64,000 bases of DNA from Bacteroidota bacterium (GTDB lineage: Bacteria > Bacteroidota > Bacteroidia > Chitinophagales > Chitinophagaceae). A model generated the notes under the pieces. It made no database searches. It was not told where the DNA came from and was given only the letters and a program-made list of their open reading frames with translations. Every line of letters begins with the position of its first letter. The first letter of the stretch is position 1. Position numbers and translations under genes: made by a program. Shown here piece after piece: positions 1 through 9,142 of this stretch. The stretch spans positions 20,547 to 84,546 of the forward strand of contig JABDDT010000004.1 of the NCBI GenBank assembly GCA_013287475.1. Direction: 5' to 3'.

Positions 1-92
1 ACCTTTACAACTTATTCATAATTAATAATTTATGAAAAAAATATCTGGCACCATAGTTGTTTTTATATAGTGAACAATTAAAATAATATACT

Positions 93-221
93 ATGACAAA
101 GTCCGAATCTATGAAAGATCAGTCATCATTACCGGTTGGCGAATCAATCATTGTCTATTTAATTGCGGCAGTTCTTTTGACAGGTGTGATGATTCTTGCT
201 TTTGCGAGTTGGCAGGGATAA
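93..221 (+). CDS. Small single-pass membrane protein, hypothetical (42 aa)
   Basis: An ATG-initiated 42-codon frame. The first ~17 residues are polar (MTKSESMKDQSSLPVGES) and are followed by one hydrophobic helix of about 20 residues ending in SWQG. No family is recognised. It is separated from the convergent ABC permease by 272 bases in which I see no gene. A clean polar head plus transmembrane segment is the usual look of a genuine small membrane protein, but chance cannot be excluded at this length. Low confidence. Confidence 0.35.
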   Translation: MTKSESMKDQSSLPVGESIIVYLIAAVLLTGVMILAFASWQG

Positions 222-493
222 TAGTTATCCAATTCCTGTTCACCTTTGTTCTGCAATAAAATAATTTATATCGCATAGAAATTGAAGCGATCGGCTAGTC
301 GCATATCCGTTTACGGGATTGGCTCAGCTATTGTTGCTTTGCTGATACGTCAATGCATTAAACAAAACTATTTTCCTTGTTTTCGCCAAAAGAAAACCAG
401 TTAACTGAGTCGTCGATAAACAGCGCCTCATAGGCGTAGAATTCTTTGGTAGGTGGCTTTTATTACTCCCATGCTCCCATACTTGCCTTTGGA

Positions 494-2860
494 TTACTCA
501 GACCTTAAACTGGAGACCGGATTCACCAGCGCCGCTTTAAGTGCCTGAATACTGATCGTCAGCAAAGTAATTAATACGACGCACGTCCCGGTTATCAAAA
601 AAACTTCCGGTCCTATATCAATACGGTATGCAAAGGACTGCAGCCATTGATACATGAACCACCATGCCAGTGGGAATGCAATGATAACTGAAATCAATAC
701 CAGTTTCAGGAAATCCTTAGATAACATGACTACAATACTATTCACCGAAGCCCCTACGACTTTCCGGATGCCAATTTCCTTACGTCTTTTTTGTGCGGTA
801 AATGTTGCCAGGCCAAACAAACCAAGACAAGAAATTAAAATCGCCAGTCCTGCAAAATATCTTGAGAGTATGCCCACCCTGGTTTCTGTGAGATATTGTT
901 TTTGATAGGCTTCATCAAGAAAATTATAATCAAAAGGGAAACCCGGATTATAAGTTTCGTAGAGGTGCCTGATAGAATTAATCGTGGCCTCCTGGTCCCC
1001 GCCCTTAATCCTCACCATCATTTTGTGCCAAATATTGCCTGGTGCATCAAGTGTGATAAAACATGGCTTTACCACTTCATGTAATGATTCAAAATGAAAA
1101 TCCTTTACGACACCAATAATTTGTCTTGGCTTACCAACATACTGTACTGTTTTCCCAATCGGGTCTTTGATTTGCATCATCTTAATGGCAGCTTCGTTCA
1201 GAATAATTTTTGACGTTTCGTCTCCATAAGCTTTTGAATAAGCCCTGCCGGCAGCCATATGCATTCCCATCGTTTCTATAAAACCATAACCTCCGCCAAA
1301 TCCTTCTAAATAAACTGCTTCATTGGGATTTTTCCCTTCCCAGCTCAGGTTGTAATCTCCATAATTCCTTCCGATCATTTCATGCCATGTGTAACATGCA
1401 TTAACCACTCCGGGAATTTTTTTAACCTGATCCATAAATACATCTTCGCTCTTTAATACATTTCCTTCAGAATTAAAACGAATAACATTTTCTTTATTAT
1501 AACCGGGATTTGTACTTTGTACAAATTGCACTTGTCTGTAAACAACAAGAACTGAAACGATCAGCAGAGCAGATAAGGTAAATTGAAATACAACAAGGCC
1601 CCTCCGTGATAATAATTCAGCTAAGGAAGTTTGCAGGCTTCCTTTCAGAATGGAGATCGGGTTAAAACCTGAAAGATATAATGCCGGATAACTACCCGAA
1701 AGCAATCCCGTGACGATGGTTATTCCTGCCAGTGTGAGAACAAGTTTCGGATCAACGCTCAAAACAATTTCCTTCCCCGTAAGATTATTGAATGATGGCA
1801 GAAGAAGCAAGACCAAAATAAGCGCGAAGATCATGGCGATGGCAGAATAGATAATAGACTCGGAAAGAAACTGGAGTATCAATTGCCATCTCTCAGCCCC
1901 CATCACTTTTTTGATACCTACTTCTTTCATTCTCCCCGAAGCTTTGGCGGTTGACAGGTTCATAAAATTGATGCAGGCAATTGCAAGAATAAAAATTGCA
2001 ATCAGCGAAAATAATTTTACATATCCCATTTTACTGCCTGTCTGCGAACCATGACTGAAAGTGTAGAGCAGGTAATTCTCAGCAAAAGGAGCGGCGAAAG
2101 CCGATCTCGTCGTGTCATTGCTATTTTCAGCTACGATACCGGCAATTCTTTTATTAAACGCATCGATATCGGTGCCTTTTTTCAGGAGCACAAAATTATG
2201 TGGACCAGTATTGTTCCACGAAGTTACCCAGGGGTACACGTCTTTCATATATTCGAAGGATAGAACGAAATCAAATTGCTGTGAGGAGTGCGGACCTGGT
2301 TTTTCAAATACACCGGAAACAAAAAAATCACGTTCATGCTGGAATCGGATGGCTTTGCCAATCAGATTTGCAGTTGTACCAAAAAGTTTTAATGCCAGTT
2401 CATCGGATATGGCGATTGAGTTTTTGGCGGCAAGTATCTGGTCTTTCTTTCCATCAATGAGGCGGAAAGAAAAAATATTGAAATAATCTTTACCGGCATA
2501 TTGTCCATAGGCCTTGATATTTTTTTCACCGGCTGATAAAGTGAATTTCTGGAACCATTCATGCGGAGCCAGTGCTGCAGCATATTCCACTTCAGGCATT
2601 CGTTGAGCAACCACTTCGGCCAGCATGCCGGAGGACTCGTCAGAAGCGGGACTCTGTCCTGGTGTTTTGCGATGTTCAAGGAGCTGATATATCAGACCAT
2701 CTTTTTCAAATGATTTATCTATGCTCAGCTCATCATTCACCCAGAACCAGATCAACAAAGTGCAGGCGAGCCCCGCGGAAAGTCCAAACACATTGAGAAA
2801 AGTAAATTGCCTGTCCCTGATCATATTGCGCCACGCAATCCTGAAATAATTTTTAAGCAT
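494..2860 (-). CDS. ABC transporter permease, FtsX/MacB type
   Basis: Inner-membrane permease of 788 aa with the Bacteroidota double-module architecture: N-terminal transmembrane helix (after MLKNYFRIAWRNMIRD), a MacB_PCD periplasmic domain (about residues 60-240), an FtsX domain (about 275-400, containing NLSTAKASGRMKEVGIKKVMGA), a second periplasmic domain (about 440-650) and a second FtsX domain (about 665-785, with TAQKRRKEIGIRKVVGAS). The two RxKEVGI/RKEIGI motifs mark the start of each FtsX unit. Such permeases usually export peptides, antibiotics or act in cell-envelope stress together with a separate ATPase; no ATPase gene adjoins it here. The start was set at 2860 rather than an upstream in-frame ATG because family members begin with MLKNY(F/L)RIAWRN. 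Substrate unknown. Confidence 0.93.
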   Translation of the reverse strand: MLKNYFRIAWRNMIRDRQFTFLNVFGLSAGLACTLLIWFWVNDELSIDKSFEKDGLIYQLLEHRKTPGQSPASDESSGMLAEVVAQRMPEVEYAAALAPHEWFQKFTLSAGEKNIKAYGQYAGKDYFNIFSFRLIDGKKDQILAAKNSIAISDELALKLFGTTANLIGKAIRFQHERDFFVSGVFEKPGPHSSQQFDFVLSFEYMKDVYPWVTSWNNTGPHNFVLLKKGTDIDAFNKRIAGIVAENSNDTTRSAFAAPFAENYLLYTFSHGSQTGSKMGYVKLFSLIAIFILAIACINFMNLSTAKASGRMKEVGIKKVMGAERWQLILQFLSESIIYSAIAMIFALILVLLLLPSFNNLTGKEIVLSVDPKLVLTLAGITIVTGLLSGSYPALYLSGFNPISILKGSLQTSLAELLSRRGLVVFQFTLSALLIVSVLVVYRQVQFVQSTNPGYNKENVIRFNSEGNVLKSEDVFMDQVKKIPGVVNACYTWHEMIGRNYGDYNLSWEGKNPNEAVYLEGFGGGYGFIETMGMHMAAGRAYSKAYGDETSKIILNEAAIKMMQIKDPIGKTVQYVGKPRQIIGVVKDFHFESLHEVVKPCFITLDAPGNIWHKMMVRIKGGDQEATINSIRHLYETYNPGFPFDYNFLDEAYQKQYLTETRVGILSRYFAGLAILISCLGLFGLATFTAQKRRKEIGIRKVVGASVNSIVVMLSKDFLKLVLISVIIAFPLAWWFMYQWLQSFAYRIDIGPEVFLITGTCVVLITLLTISIQALKAALVNPVSSLRSE

Positions 2861-3036
2861 AATGAAGTCTGTATAATTATAATATGGAAACAAACAGGAT
2901 GCCGCCTGTTAATTCTATGCAAATCAATAATCTATAGAAGTTCAGAATAAAATATCGTCCGTTTTCGATACAATTGCTGTTCGTCTATGGCTGAATGGTA
3001 AAATAGATATAATGGGGAAATCTGTAATGCTGGACG

Positions 3037-4005
3037 TTAGAAAATCCCTTTCGGCACAGAAGGGCTTAAGGCCAGGGAATCCCTTATAACGAACTCCTTA
3101 AATGTACCTGGTGTAATTCCTTCTGATTTTTTGAAGAGACGTACAAAATAATTGACATCGGCAAATCCACATTGGTAGGCGGTTTCCGTAACCGTAGTAT
3201 TTTGGCTGCCCAGAAGTTGTTTAGCGAGTTTGATACGTTCGCGATTTATATATTCCAATGGAGAGATCCCGAACTGTTGCCTGAACCATTTGAAAAACTC
3301 GTTGCGACTCATATACGCTTTGCGTGAAAGAGAGTCAACACCTAATTTCTCTGTAAGATGTTCATGGATATAGTCAAGCAGAAAATGCTGTCGGCTGAAA
3401 TTTTTCTTATCACTTTTATCCATTTCCACCCGCTTCAGATATTGACTCTGAACCAGACGGATAAGCAGTTCCTTCAGGCTCAGATCAGCATAGATATTTT
3501 TTGCCTTATCCCCGCTGCTGCAATTACGAATGATCTTGTTAATGGTTTCGGCGATTTCCGCATCATTTGAAAAATGATACTGACTGAAATCAATATTCCA
3601 TTCATGATTGTCGTCGCTTCCGCTGTTGTAACAGGAATTGAGATATTCCATCGTATCCTGCACATAGGTCGTGTTCACCATAAGTGCAATACATTGAGTC
3701 GGGTTGCTATGGGTGGATTCGGGGAAATCAATAACCATGGGCTGATTAGCAGGCAATATCACCGTCTCGCCGGGCAGATATTCGAAATCCGGCTGATTGG
3801 CAAGGTGCATCACTTTCTTACCTGTTACCATGCTGGTTATCACCAGATCATTAAAGGTCAGTGGCACCCCAAATGCCTTTTGATAGCTCTCATAGATATT
3901 GAGCTCGCAGTTATTTAGATTGAAAACGCGACGATTTTCAATTAATGTCTGCAGTTGTTTTGGCGGGGTCAGGTCTATTCTATTAATCAAATTCCTTCTT
4001 CCCAA
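3037..4005 (-). CDS. AraC-family transcriptional regulator
   Basis: 322-aa DNA-binding regulator. The N-terminal ~190 residues resemble the AraC-type ligand-binding domain (conserved block near LPGETVILPANQPMVIDFPE). The C-terminal ~100 residues hold the two helix-turn-helix motifs of HTH_18: the first around KLGVDSLSRKAYMSRNEFFK, followed by FRQQFGISPLEYINRERI and the second-motif signature VTETAYQCGFADVNYFVRLF with KKSEGITPGTFK. It is transcribed away from the repeat-rich region 4006-4611 and from the dienelactone hydrolase gene at 4612, which is therefore a candidate target along with itself. The effector is not predictable from sequence. Confidence 0.93.
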   Translation of the reverse strand: MGRRNLINRIDLTPPKQLQTLIENRRVFNLNNCELNIYESYQKAFGVPLTFNDLVITSMVTGKKVMHLANQPDFEYLPGETVILPANQPMVIDFPESTHSNPTQCIALMVNTTYVQDTMEYLNSCYNSGSDDNHEWNIDFSQYHFSNDAEIAETINKIIRNCSSGDKAKNIYADLSLKELLIRLVQSQYLKRVEMDKSDKKNFSRQHFLLDYIHEHLTEKLGVDSLSRKAYMSRNEFFKWFRQQFGISPLEYINRERIKLAKQLLGSQNTTVTETAYQCGFADVNYFVRLFKKSEGITPGTFKEFVIRDSLALSPSVPKGIF

Positions 4006-4267
4006 GTAGTTTCATTTGAATATTAAAAATAGCTATTGGTCGAGGTTCAAACAATAATTTAGTACAATCGTGCTATAAAACCATACAAAAATGCTGATGT
4101 AGCGGCGTAATATTAATGATGTTTATGCCGGTCGTTTAGCAGGCCAGGCGAAGGCGAAGCCTTATCTAAAAATATTCCGGTTCATGGATTTTAATGATCC
4201 GGATCTCTGGGATAGGTTGCACTAACATACCATAACCATTTAACCTTATCCTGATAAGGTATCAAGT

Positions 4268-4307
4268 GACCCATCCGCCGGTAAGTTGTACTTGCCGGTG
4301 GTGGGTC
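4268..4307. other. Strong hairpin, 16 bp stem
   Basis: Outer stem gaccca/tgggtc (6 bp), a small 2/1 internal loop, then an inner 10-bp stem cgccggtaag/cttgccggtg with two G-U wobbles, closed by the loop ttgta. It lies between the two direct-repeat units. A T-rich run follows only ~18 bases later (4324-4332), so it is not a classical terminator. It could be a structured RNA or a remnant REP-like element. Confidence 0.55.
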
Positions 4308-4372
4308 GCAATCGCCTCCCGGTTATTTTTTTACTACTTTTTATTTACGGCAAAATCACGAAAGTTATTCTT

Positions 4373-4400
4373 TAAAAAGCCTCCTTTTTTAAGGGAGGCT
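4373..4400 (-). terminator. Terminator-like stem reading leftwards
   Basis: Stem agcctcc/ggaggct (4378-4384 with 4394-4400). On the minus strand it is followed by a run of T (complement of aaaaa at 4374-4378). No minus-strand gene lies immediately to its right, so it may insulate the araC-type gene promoter from leftward antisense transcription, or be a relic. Confidence 0.45.
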
Positions 4401-4611
4401 GCACTAGTCAAATACCGTTAACCATTAAACCTTATCCTATGAAAACATTAAAATAAGACAATTTTCAATGATCATCAATTTAAAATTACTATAATGGTTA
4501 ACCCGTACTCCCGGTTAACGGTCGTTAGTAATTTGCTTACGGGGTATGTAAATTGCAGTGTAAATTATTATTGCACCGAGTTAAAAACACTTTTAATAAA
4601 AAAGGATCATC

Positions 4612-5496
4612 ATGGATATAAGAAAAGAAGATATCAAACAGGAAGTTTTTGACCTGTATGATGATTACGCCCACAATAGAATTGAAAGACGCGATTTTAT
4701 ACAAAAATTGTCTGCTTATGCTGTGGGAGGTATTACCGTAACAGCTCTTACAAGTTTTCTGATGCCTGCTTATGAAAGTAATATTCAGGTGAAGCCGGAT
4801 GATCCGCGTCTAAAATCAGCGTATATATATTATGATTCTCCCAAAGGCGATGGTAAGATCAAAGCATTGCTATCCCTACCCATTGATACAAAACAGAGAC
4901 TGGGAGGCATCATTGTGGTACATGAAAACAGGGGACTGAATCCATATATTGAAGATGTGGCAAGACGAGCTGCGCTGGCAGGATTCATCTCGCTGGCACC
5001 TGATGCACTTACACCGTTGGGTGGTTATCCGGGGAATGATGATCAGGGCCGGGAAATGCAGAGTAAGCTCGATAAAAATAAAATACTGGAAGATTTTATT
5101 GCTGCCTATGAATATTTAAATGGGCTTCCGGATTGTAATGGGAAAGTGGGTGTCGTTGGTTTCTGTTTTGGTGGATGGGTAGCCAATATGATGGCAGTTC
5201 GTATTTCCGATTTGTCGGCGGCGGTTCCATTTTATGGTACCCAACCTGCAACCGAAGATGTTCCAAAAATAAAGGCTCCCTTAATGTTGCACTATGCAGG
5301 TCTTGATACGCATGTGGATGAAGGATGGCCTGCTTATGAACTCGCGTTAAAAGATCAAAAGAAGGAATATATCGCCTACATATATCCAAATGTAAATCAT
5401 GGCTTTCACAACGACACGACGCCAAGATATGATAAAACTGCTGCAGAACTTGCCTGGAAACGCACCATTGATTTTTTCAATGAAAAATTGAAGTAA
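4612..5496 (+). CDS. Dienelactone hydrolase family protein, Tat-type signal
   Basis: 294-aa alpha/beta hydrolase. The N-terminus has a twin-arginine element ([17 protein letters not shown]) followed by a hydrophobic stretch to about residue 50, indicating export through Tat. The DLH core carries the Cys nucleophile in [10 protein letters not shown] (about residue 183), Asp in the [11 protein letters not shown] block and His in NVNHGFHND, the Cys-Asp-His triad of carboxymethylenebutenolidase-type enzymes. Homologues hydrolyse cyclic esters or lactones; the actual substrate is unknown. An AGGAT-like sequence lies 6-8 bases before the ATG. The next gene starts 134 bases downstream. Confidence 0.93.
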   Translation: MDIRKEDIKQEVFDLYDDYAHNRIERRDFIQKLSAYAVGGITVTALTSFLMPAYESNIQVKPDDPRLKSAYIYYDSPKGDGKIKALLSLPIDTKQRLGGIIVVHENRGLNPYIEDVARRAALAGFISLAPDALTPLGGYPGNDDQGREMQSKLDKNKILEDFIAAYEYLNGLPDCNGKVGVVGFCFGGWVANMMAVRISDLSAAVPFYGTQPATEDVPKIKAPLMLHYAGLDTHVDEGWPAYELALKDQKKEYIAYIYPNVNHGFHNDTTPRYDKTAAELAWKRTIDFFNEKLK

Positions 5497-5630
5497 TAAT
5501 TAATATTCCGCGTTCTGCTAAAGTCTCACAATATGGGACAAACGGAACTTTAATGGCGATTCTTAAATTGATGAAATAATAGTACTATTGTTACTAATTT
5601 AGAATTCCACTTCACGCAGGAAATTTGGAA

Positions 5631-5933
5631 ATGATATTTTTAACGCAATTAATTTACATTCAAGAGGGACAGGAAGATATATTTCATCAGTTTGAAAACA
5701 TTGCTATTCCGGCTATTTCAAAATATAACGGGCGGCTTTTAATCAGGGTACGACCCGGAGATCATTCAATCATTGAAAATAATATCGACAAGCCATATGA
5801 AATCCATTTAGTCGAATTTGATTCTGATCAGGATTTTCAGAATTTTAATCAGGACGAAGAACGCAGGAAATTTCTACATTTAAAAGAACAGTCTGTAAAG
5901 GCAGTCTTACTCATAAAAGGGACAAAAATATGA
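5631..5933 (+). CDS. DUF1330 family protein
   Basis: 100-aa soluble protein starting MIFLTQLIYIQEGQED, with a ferredoxin-like alpha/beta pattern typical of DUF1330: first strand, helix FHQFENIAIPAISKYNG, strand LLIRVRP, and a C-terminal helix-strand. The ATG at 5631 is preferred over an in-frame TTG at 5625 because an AGGAAA sequence lies about 9 bases upstream of it. The family has no established biochemical function; related folds act as small dimeric enzymes. The gene lies 43 bases before the kinase gene and could be cotranscribed with it. Confidence 0.8.
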   Translation: MIFLTQLIYIQEGQEDIFHQFENIAIPAISKYNGRLLIRVRPGDHSIIENNIDKPYEIHLVEFDSDQDFQNFNQDEERRKFLHLKEQSVKAVLLIKGTKI

Positions 5934-5976
5934 CTACCCTAAGGCACCGATTTCTCAGGTACTAAATGAATTCAAC

Positions 5977-6480
5977 GTGTCCCAAAATGTTAAAAGCCCC
6001 TTATTTCATTTAATATGTGGTTTGCCCGGATCGGGAAAAACTACACTGGCAAAAAATATTGCCGGATCAACGGGGGCCTTTAGATTTTCACCTGATGAAT
6101 GGATAAAGGAAATCTGGAATGATAAAGCTGAAGCAGATGGCAATCAATTCAGGGATCAGATTGAACAACTGCAATGGAAGATCGCAAAGAAGATGCTGCA
6201 AAATTCAATCAGCGTAATCATTGAATGGGGAACATGGGGAAGAACAGAAAGAGAAAAATTACGCGATGAGGCAAAGGAAATTGGTGCGCTGGTAAAGTTC
6301 TATTATTTAAATATATCAAGGGAGATTCTGAAAGAAAGAGTTTTAAAAAGAAATCAACAGACAGACCGCCATGAGTTTTATATTCCTCCGGAAGAGATCG
6401 AGGCATTTCTTGATGAATGTTTCAATTCATTTCAAATTCCAACAGCAGAAGAATTAGCGACTTACGATTTTATCGGGTAG
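5977..6480 (+). CDS. AAA_33-type P-loop kinase
   Basis: 167-aa ATP-binding protein. A Walker A motif GLPGSGKTT lies near residues 14-22, followed by the SPDEWIKEIW segment common to predicted kinases of the AAA_33/zeta-toxin-like fold, the substrate-side WGTWGRTEREKLRDEA motif, and a C-terminal lid region rich in basic residues (KERVLKRNQQTDRHEF). It begins with GTG; no in-frame ATG is available upstream of the P-loop. Such proteins phosphorylate small molecules, but the substrate is not known. I see no antitoxin partner, so a toxin role is not supported. Confidence 0.85.
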   Translation: MSQNVKSPLFHLICGLPGSGKTTLAKNIAGSTGAFRFSPDEWIKEIWNDKAEADGNQFRDQIEQLQWKIAKKMLQNSISVIIEWGTWGRTEREKLRDEAKEIGALVKFYYLNISREILKERVLKRNQQTDRHEFYIPPEEIEAFLDECFNSFQIPTAEELATYDFIG

Positions 6481-6525
6481 GTAATCGGAAAATAGATATA
6501 TTTATTCCGATTACAAAATACACTT

Positions 6526-8169
6526 ATGAGAAAATTTCTTTTGTCATTCTGTATGATGCCTGTTATCATGGCTTCTGCACAGGATTCCATTACGCGCTCG
6601 CAGATTGCAACCACTGAAAAAATGTTTGGCCTCTCTTTTAGTGATTCAAAGAAAGATTCCATGACCGGCTATTTAACAGACAGGTTGAAAACATACTACT
6701 ACCTACAGTCGCAGAACCTGAACAATGATGTGCCATTTCCGCTCTGGTTTAACCCGATTTTGCCTGGCATGAAGATTCCGCGTAAACAAATGCCCGTTCA
6801 TTTTGATATTCCTGACCAGGTATCCATGCCTTCAGATAAAAGTCAGCTCGCTTTTTATAGTATCCCGCAACTGGCTTCACTGATTAAACACAGGAAAATA
6901 ACTTCCGAAGAACTAACCCGTTTCTACCTCGAACGGCTAAAGAAATACGGGGCTGCTTTGCATTGTGTGATTGAATTAACGGAGGATATCGCCATCAGTC
7001 AGGCCAGAAAAGCGGACGCCGAGATTGCAAGTGGTAAGTACAGAGGTCCCCTGCATGGAATTCCTTATGGGATCAAAGATCTTTTTGCCGTAGAAGGAAC
7101 ATATACCACCTGGGGAACGCCGCCATATAAAAATCAGAAAATAAATCAAACCGCTTTTGTTGCCAAACAATTAGAGTTGGCAGGCGCTGTGATGGTTGCC
7201 AAATTATCCCTGGGTGAACTGGCGATGGATGATGTATGGTTCGGAGGTCTCACACGAAATCCGTGGGATACAACTAAAGGATCGGGTGGCTCATCAGCAG
7301 GATCAGCTGCTGCAACAGCAGCAGGACTTGTTCCCTTTGCCATCGGTACTGAAACCTACGGTTCTATTGTGGATCCCGCGATGCGTTGCGGAGTTACAGG
7401 TCTGAGGCCAACTTATGGAAGTGTCGCCCGGACAGGAGCCATGGCACTTGCATGGAGTTCAGACAAGGTCGGAGTCCTCTGCAGATCAGCAGAAGATGCG
7501 GCAATTGTGTTTAATTATATCCACGGGGCCGATCAATCAGATGCATCTTCGATCCGGTTCGCTTTCAACTATTCAGCTTCGGTAAATTTGAAGCAATTAA
7601 AAATTGCCTATATAAAAAATTATATTGATACACTGCCTTCTGGAAGTACGGAGAAACAAACCCTTGTTCGCCTGAAAGAGATGGGTGCTCAATTGATCCC
7701 CATAAGTTTTCCTGATAGCCTGCACGGTGATGAAATACTTTCATTGATCATTGGTGCAGAATCCGCTGCTGCTTTTGATTTGCTAACCCGTTCCTCCATG
7801 GATGATGAAATGGTACAGCAGGCCAGAGACAGATGGCCCAACACTTTCAGAACCGCGCGTTTTATTCCTGCTGTAGAATATATCAATGCCTGCAGGGTGC
7901 GTTATCAGATCATGAAAAAAATGGATCCTGTACTTGACGGGTATGATATTATTATTGCGCCGCCCGAAACCGGGGATCAGCTTGCTATTACCAATTTAAC
8001 GGGTAATCCTTCCATTACCATTCCGAACGGTTTGTTACCTAATGGAATGCCTGCAAGTATTTCTTTCATCGGGAAACATTTTGGGGAAGCCACACTGCTC
8101 GCCTTTGCAAAATCTTACCAGGAACAAACAGGATTCCATTTGAAGCATCCGTCTGGCTTCCTGCCATAA
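6526..8169 (+). CDS. Secreted amidase (amidase signature family)
   Basis: 547 aa with an N-terminal signal peptide (cleavage near ASAQ, residue 19). It has an N-terminal extension of about 100 residues before the amidase signature fold. The Ser-cisSer-Lys triad is visible: Lys184 in PYGIKDLFAV, cis-Ser256 in GSGGSSAGSAA and nucleophile Ser280 in GTETYGSIVDPA. The enzyme should hydrolyse an amide bond outside the cytoplasm; substrates in this family range from aliphatic amides to Glu-tRNA-linked groups, and export argues against a GatA role. It converges with the PAS-LuxR gene, 12 bases apart. Confidence 0.94.
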   Translation: MRKFLLSFCMMPVIMASAQDSITRSQIATTEKMFGLSFSDSKKDSMTGYLTDRLKTYYYLQSQNLNNDVPFPLWFNPILPGMKIPRKQMPVHFDIPDQVSMPSDKSQLAFYSIPQLASLIKHRKITSEELTRFYLERLKKYGAALHCVIELTEDIAISQARKADAEIASGKYRGPLHGIPYGIKDLFAVEGTYTTWGTPPYKNQKINQTAFVAKQLELAGAVMVAKLSLGELAMDDVWFGGLTRNPWDTTKGSGGSSAGSAAATAAGLVPFAIGTETYGSIVDPAMRCGVTGLRPTYGSVARTGAMALAWSSDKVGVLCRSAEDAAIVFNYIHGADQSDASSIRFAFNYSASVNLKQLKIAYIKNYIDTLPSGSTEKQTLVRLKEMGAQLIPISFPDSLHGDEILSLIIGAESAAAFDLLTRSSMDDEMVQQARDRWPNTFRTARFIPAVEYINACRVRYQIMKKMDPVLDGYDIIIAPPETGDQLAITNLTGNPSITIPNGLLPNGMPASISFIGKHFGEATLLAFAKSYQEQTGFHLKHPSGFLP

Positions 8170-8181
8170 AGAATTTGATAT

Positions 8182-8949
8182 TTATACCCAACCGTACCTT
8201 ATGGCTTTACCAATAAGTTCGCCGGTATTGTTCAGGTTTTTTTTGTGCAGCATATTTTTTCGATGTGTGTCAACGGTCTGCTTACTGATTTGCAAAATAA
8301 AACTGATTTCCTTGCTTAATTTTCCTTCCATTAGAAGTCTGAGTACTTGTTTTTCACGGCTGGTCAACTCATCCTTGCTTTCAATATATATATTGTTTAA
8401 AGCAACATTATGATAAGATGGTTCTCCATCAATACCAATAAATGATAGCGCCGGTATTCCCACCTGTTTCAGGTAATTAATATCCGTAAGAACGCTCAGG
8501 GTTCTCAGGAATCTGCCATTTTCGTCATGCTCAAGCAGCATACCCTGATATAGCATTCGTACATAATTGCCATTCAGTTTCCTGAGTCGAATATCATATC
8601 TCACTTTATATTTCAACAATTTTTCTATGGGCAATTTTGAAAAAAAATCTAAAACACTGGTTCCGAAAGACAAAAACCAGGATCGGTCATCGGGATGTAT
8701 TAACCCATTCATAAACTGAAGATTAAACTCATAAGGATGATAGCCTAGTATATCTTTTACTTCTTTGCTCACAAATTCGTATGAAAAGCTTTGATGGTTC
8801 AGGATGAAATAATAAGAATCGCCAATCAGGAAAAAATTCAAAATCTTTTTATAAAAGTCCTGCTCAAACTCCAACATGCTGGGCGCCGATTCATTGCTCA
8901 GTCCTTTGATTAATCTGTTGAACTCGAGATTGAAAGGTTCTTTATTCAT
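8182..8949 (-). CDS. PAS-domain LuxR-type transcriptional regulator
   Basis: 255-aa regulator. A PAS_3-like sensor domain spans about residues 55-170 (FVSKEVKDILGYHPYEF, HPDDR, then IRLRKLNGNYVRML and the closing TLSVLTDINYLK). A LuxR helix-turn-helix follows at about 192-255, starting LTSREKQVLRLLMEG and including ISKQTVDTHRKNMLHK. There is no receiver domain, so it likely binds a small molecule or cofactor directly. This PAS-HTH arrangement is common in Bacteroidota. It is transcribed towards the amidase and divergently from the haloperoxidase gene at 9143, with 193 bases between them that could contain control sites for both. Confidence 0.9.
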   Translation of the reverse strand: MNKEPFNLEFNRLIKGLSNESAPSMLEFEQDFYKKILNFFLIGDSYYFILNHQSFSYEFVSKEVKDILGYHPYEFNLQFMNGLIHPDDRSWFLSFGTSVLDFFSKLPIEKLLKYKVRYDIRLRKLNGNYVRMLYQGMLLEHDENGRFLRTLSVLTDINYLKQVGIPALSFIGIDGEPSYHNVALNNIYIESKDELTSREKQVLRLLMEGKLSKEISFILQISKQTVDTHRKNMLHKKNLNNTGELIGKAIRYGWV

Positions 8950-9142
8950 AACTAATTTTTAAATGCAGTTATGGAGTAGAAAATCCATATTTAATTAATC
9001 GGTAAAAAGGATAAAGGGCAAACAGTCAATTCAAAATAACGCTACCCATAAATGGGTATTTTTTTGGGAGATATCCCAAGTTACATTTATTGGCCAATAC
9101 TGCGCCTTGGATTTTTCATTCTTTTAACCCAAAAAACATTTT

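Larger units (their letters stand above)
4219..4440 (+). repeat. Degenerate direct repeat, two ~40-bp units
   Basis: Unit 1 (4219-4252) and unit 2 (4400-4440) both begin tgcacta and share an ATACC-(n)-TAACCATT(t/a)AACCTTATCCT block. Unit 2 carries a few extra bases after tgcacta and runs into ATGAAAAC. The copies lie about 181 bases apart. They could be duplicated 5' leader sequences left after loss of a gene, or two copies of a small structured element. Seen by eye; no alignment statistics are available. Confidence 0.45.
4006..4611. other. Long structured intergenic region between divergent genes
   Basis: 606 bases without a recognised gene. It holds a 40-codon open stretch without a start codon (plus strand, 4103-4222; contains the peptide NDPDLWDRLH, family not recognised), a strong hairpin at 4268-4307, a degenerate direct repeat (4219-4252 and 4400-4440), a minus-strand terminator-like stem at 4373-4400, and a perfect 10-bp inverted repeat (accgttaacc at 4414-4423, ggttaacggt at 4513-4522). 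A tiny reading frame (MKTLK) starts at 4439. The density of structure exceeds that of any other gap in the window except the one between nuoM and nuoL. Confidence 0.6.

Noticed and set aside
358..460. Minus-strand open stretch of ~31 codons (…FYAYEALFIDDSVNWF…)
   Set aside because: It follows two stop codons directly, has no start codon and matches no family I know. Probably chance, though a relic cannot be excluded.
4103..4225. Plus-strand 40-codon frame with coding-like composition (NDPDLWDRLH)
   Set aside because: No start codon at its beginning and no recognised family; recorded only as part of the intergenic region.
5977..6480. Zeta-toxin interpretation of the P-loop kinase
   Set aside because: No antitoxin-like gene lies next to it; the DUF1330 neighbour is not an antitoxin family. 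General small-molecule kinase is the safer call.
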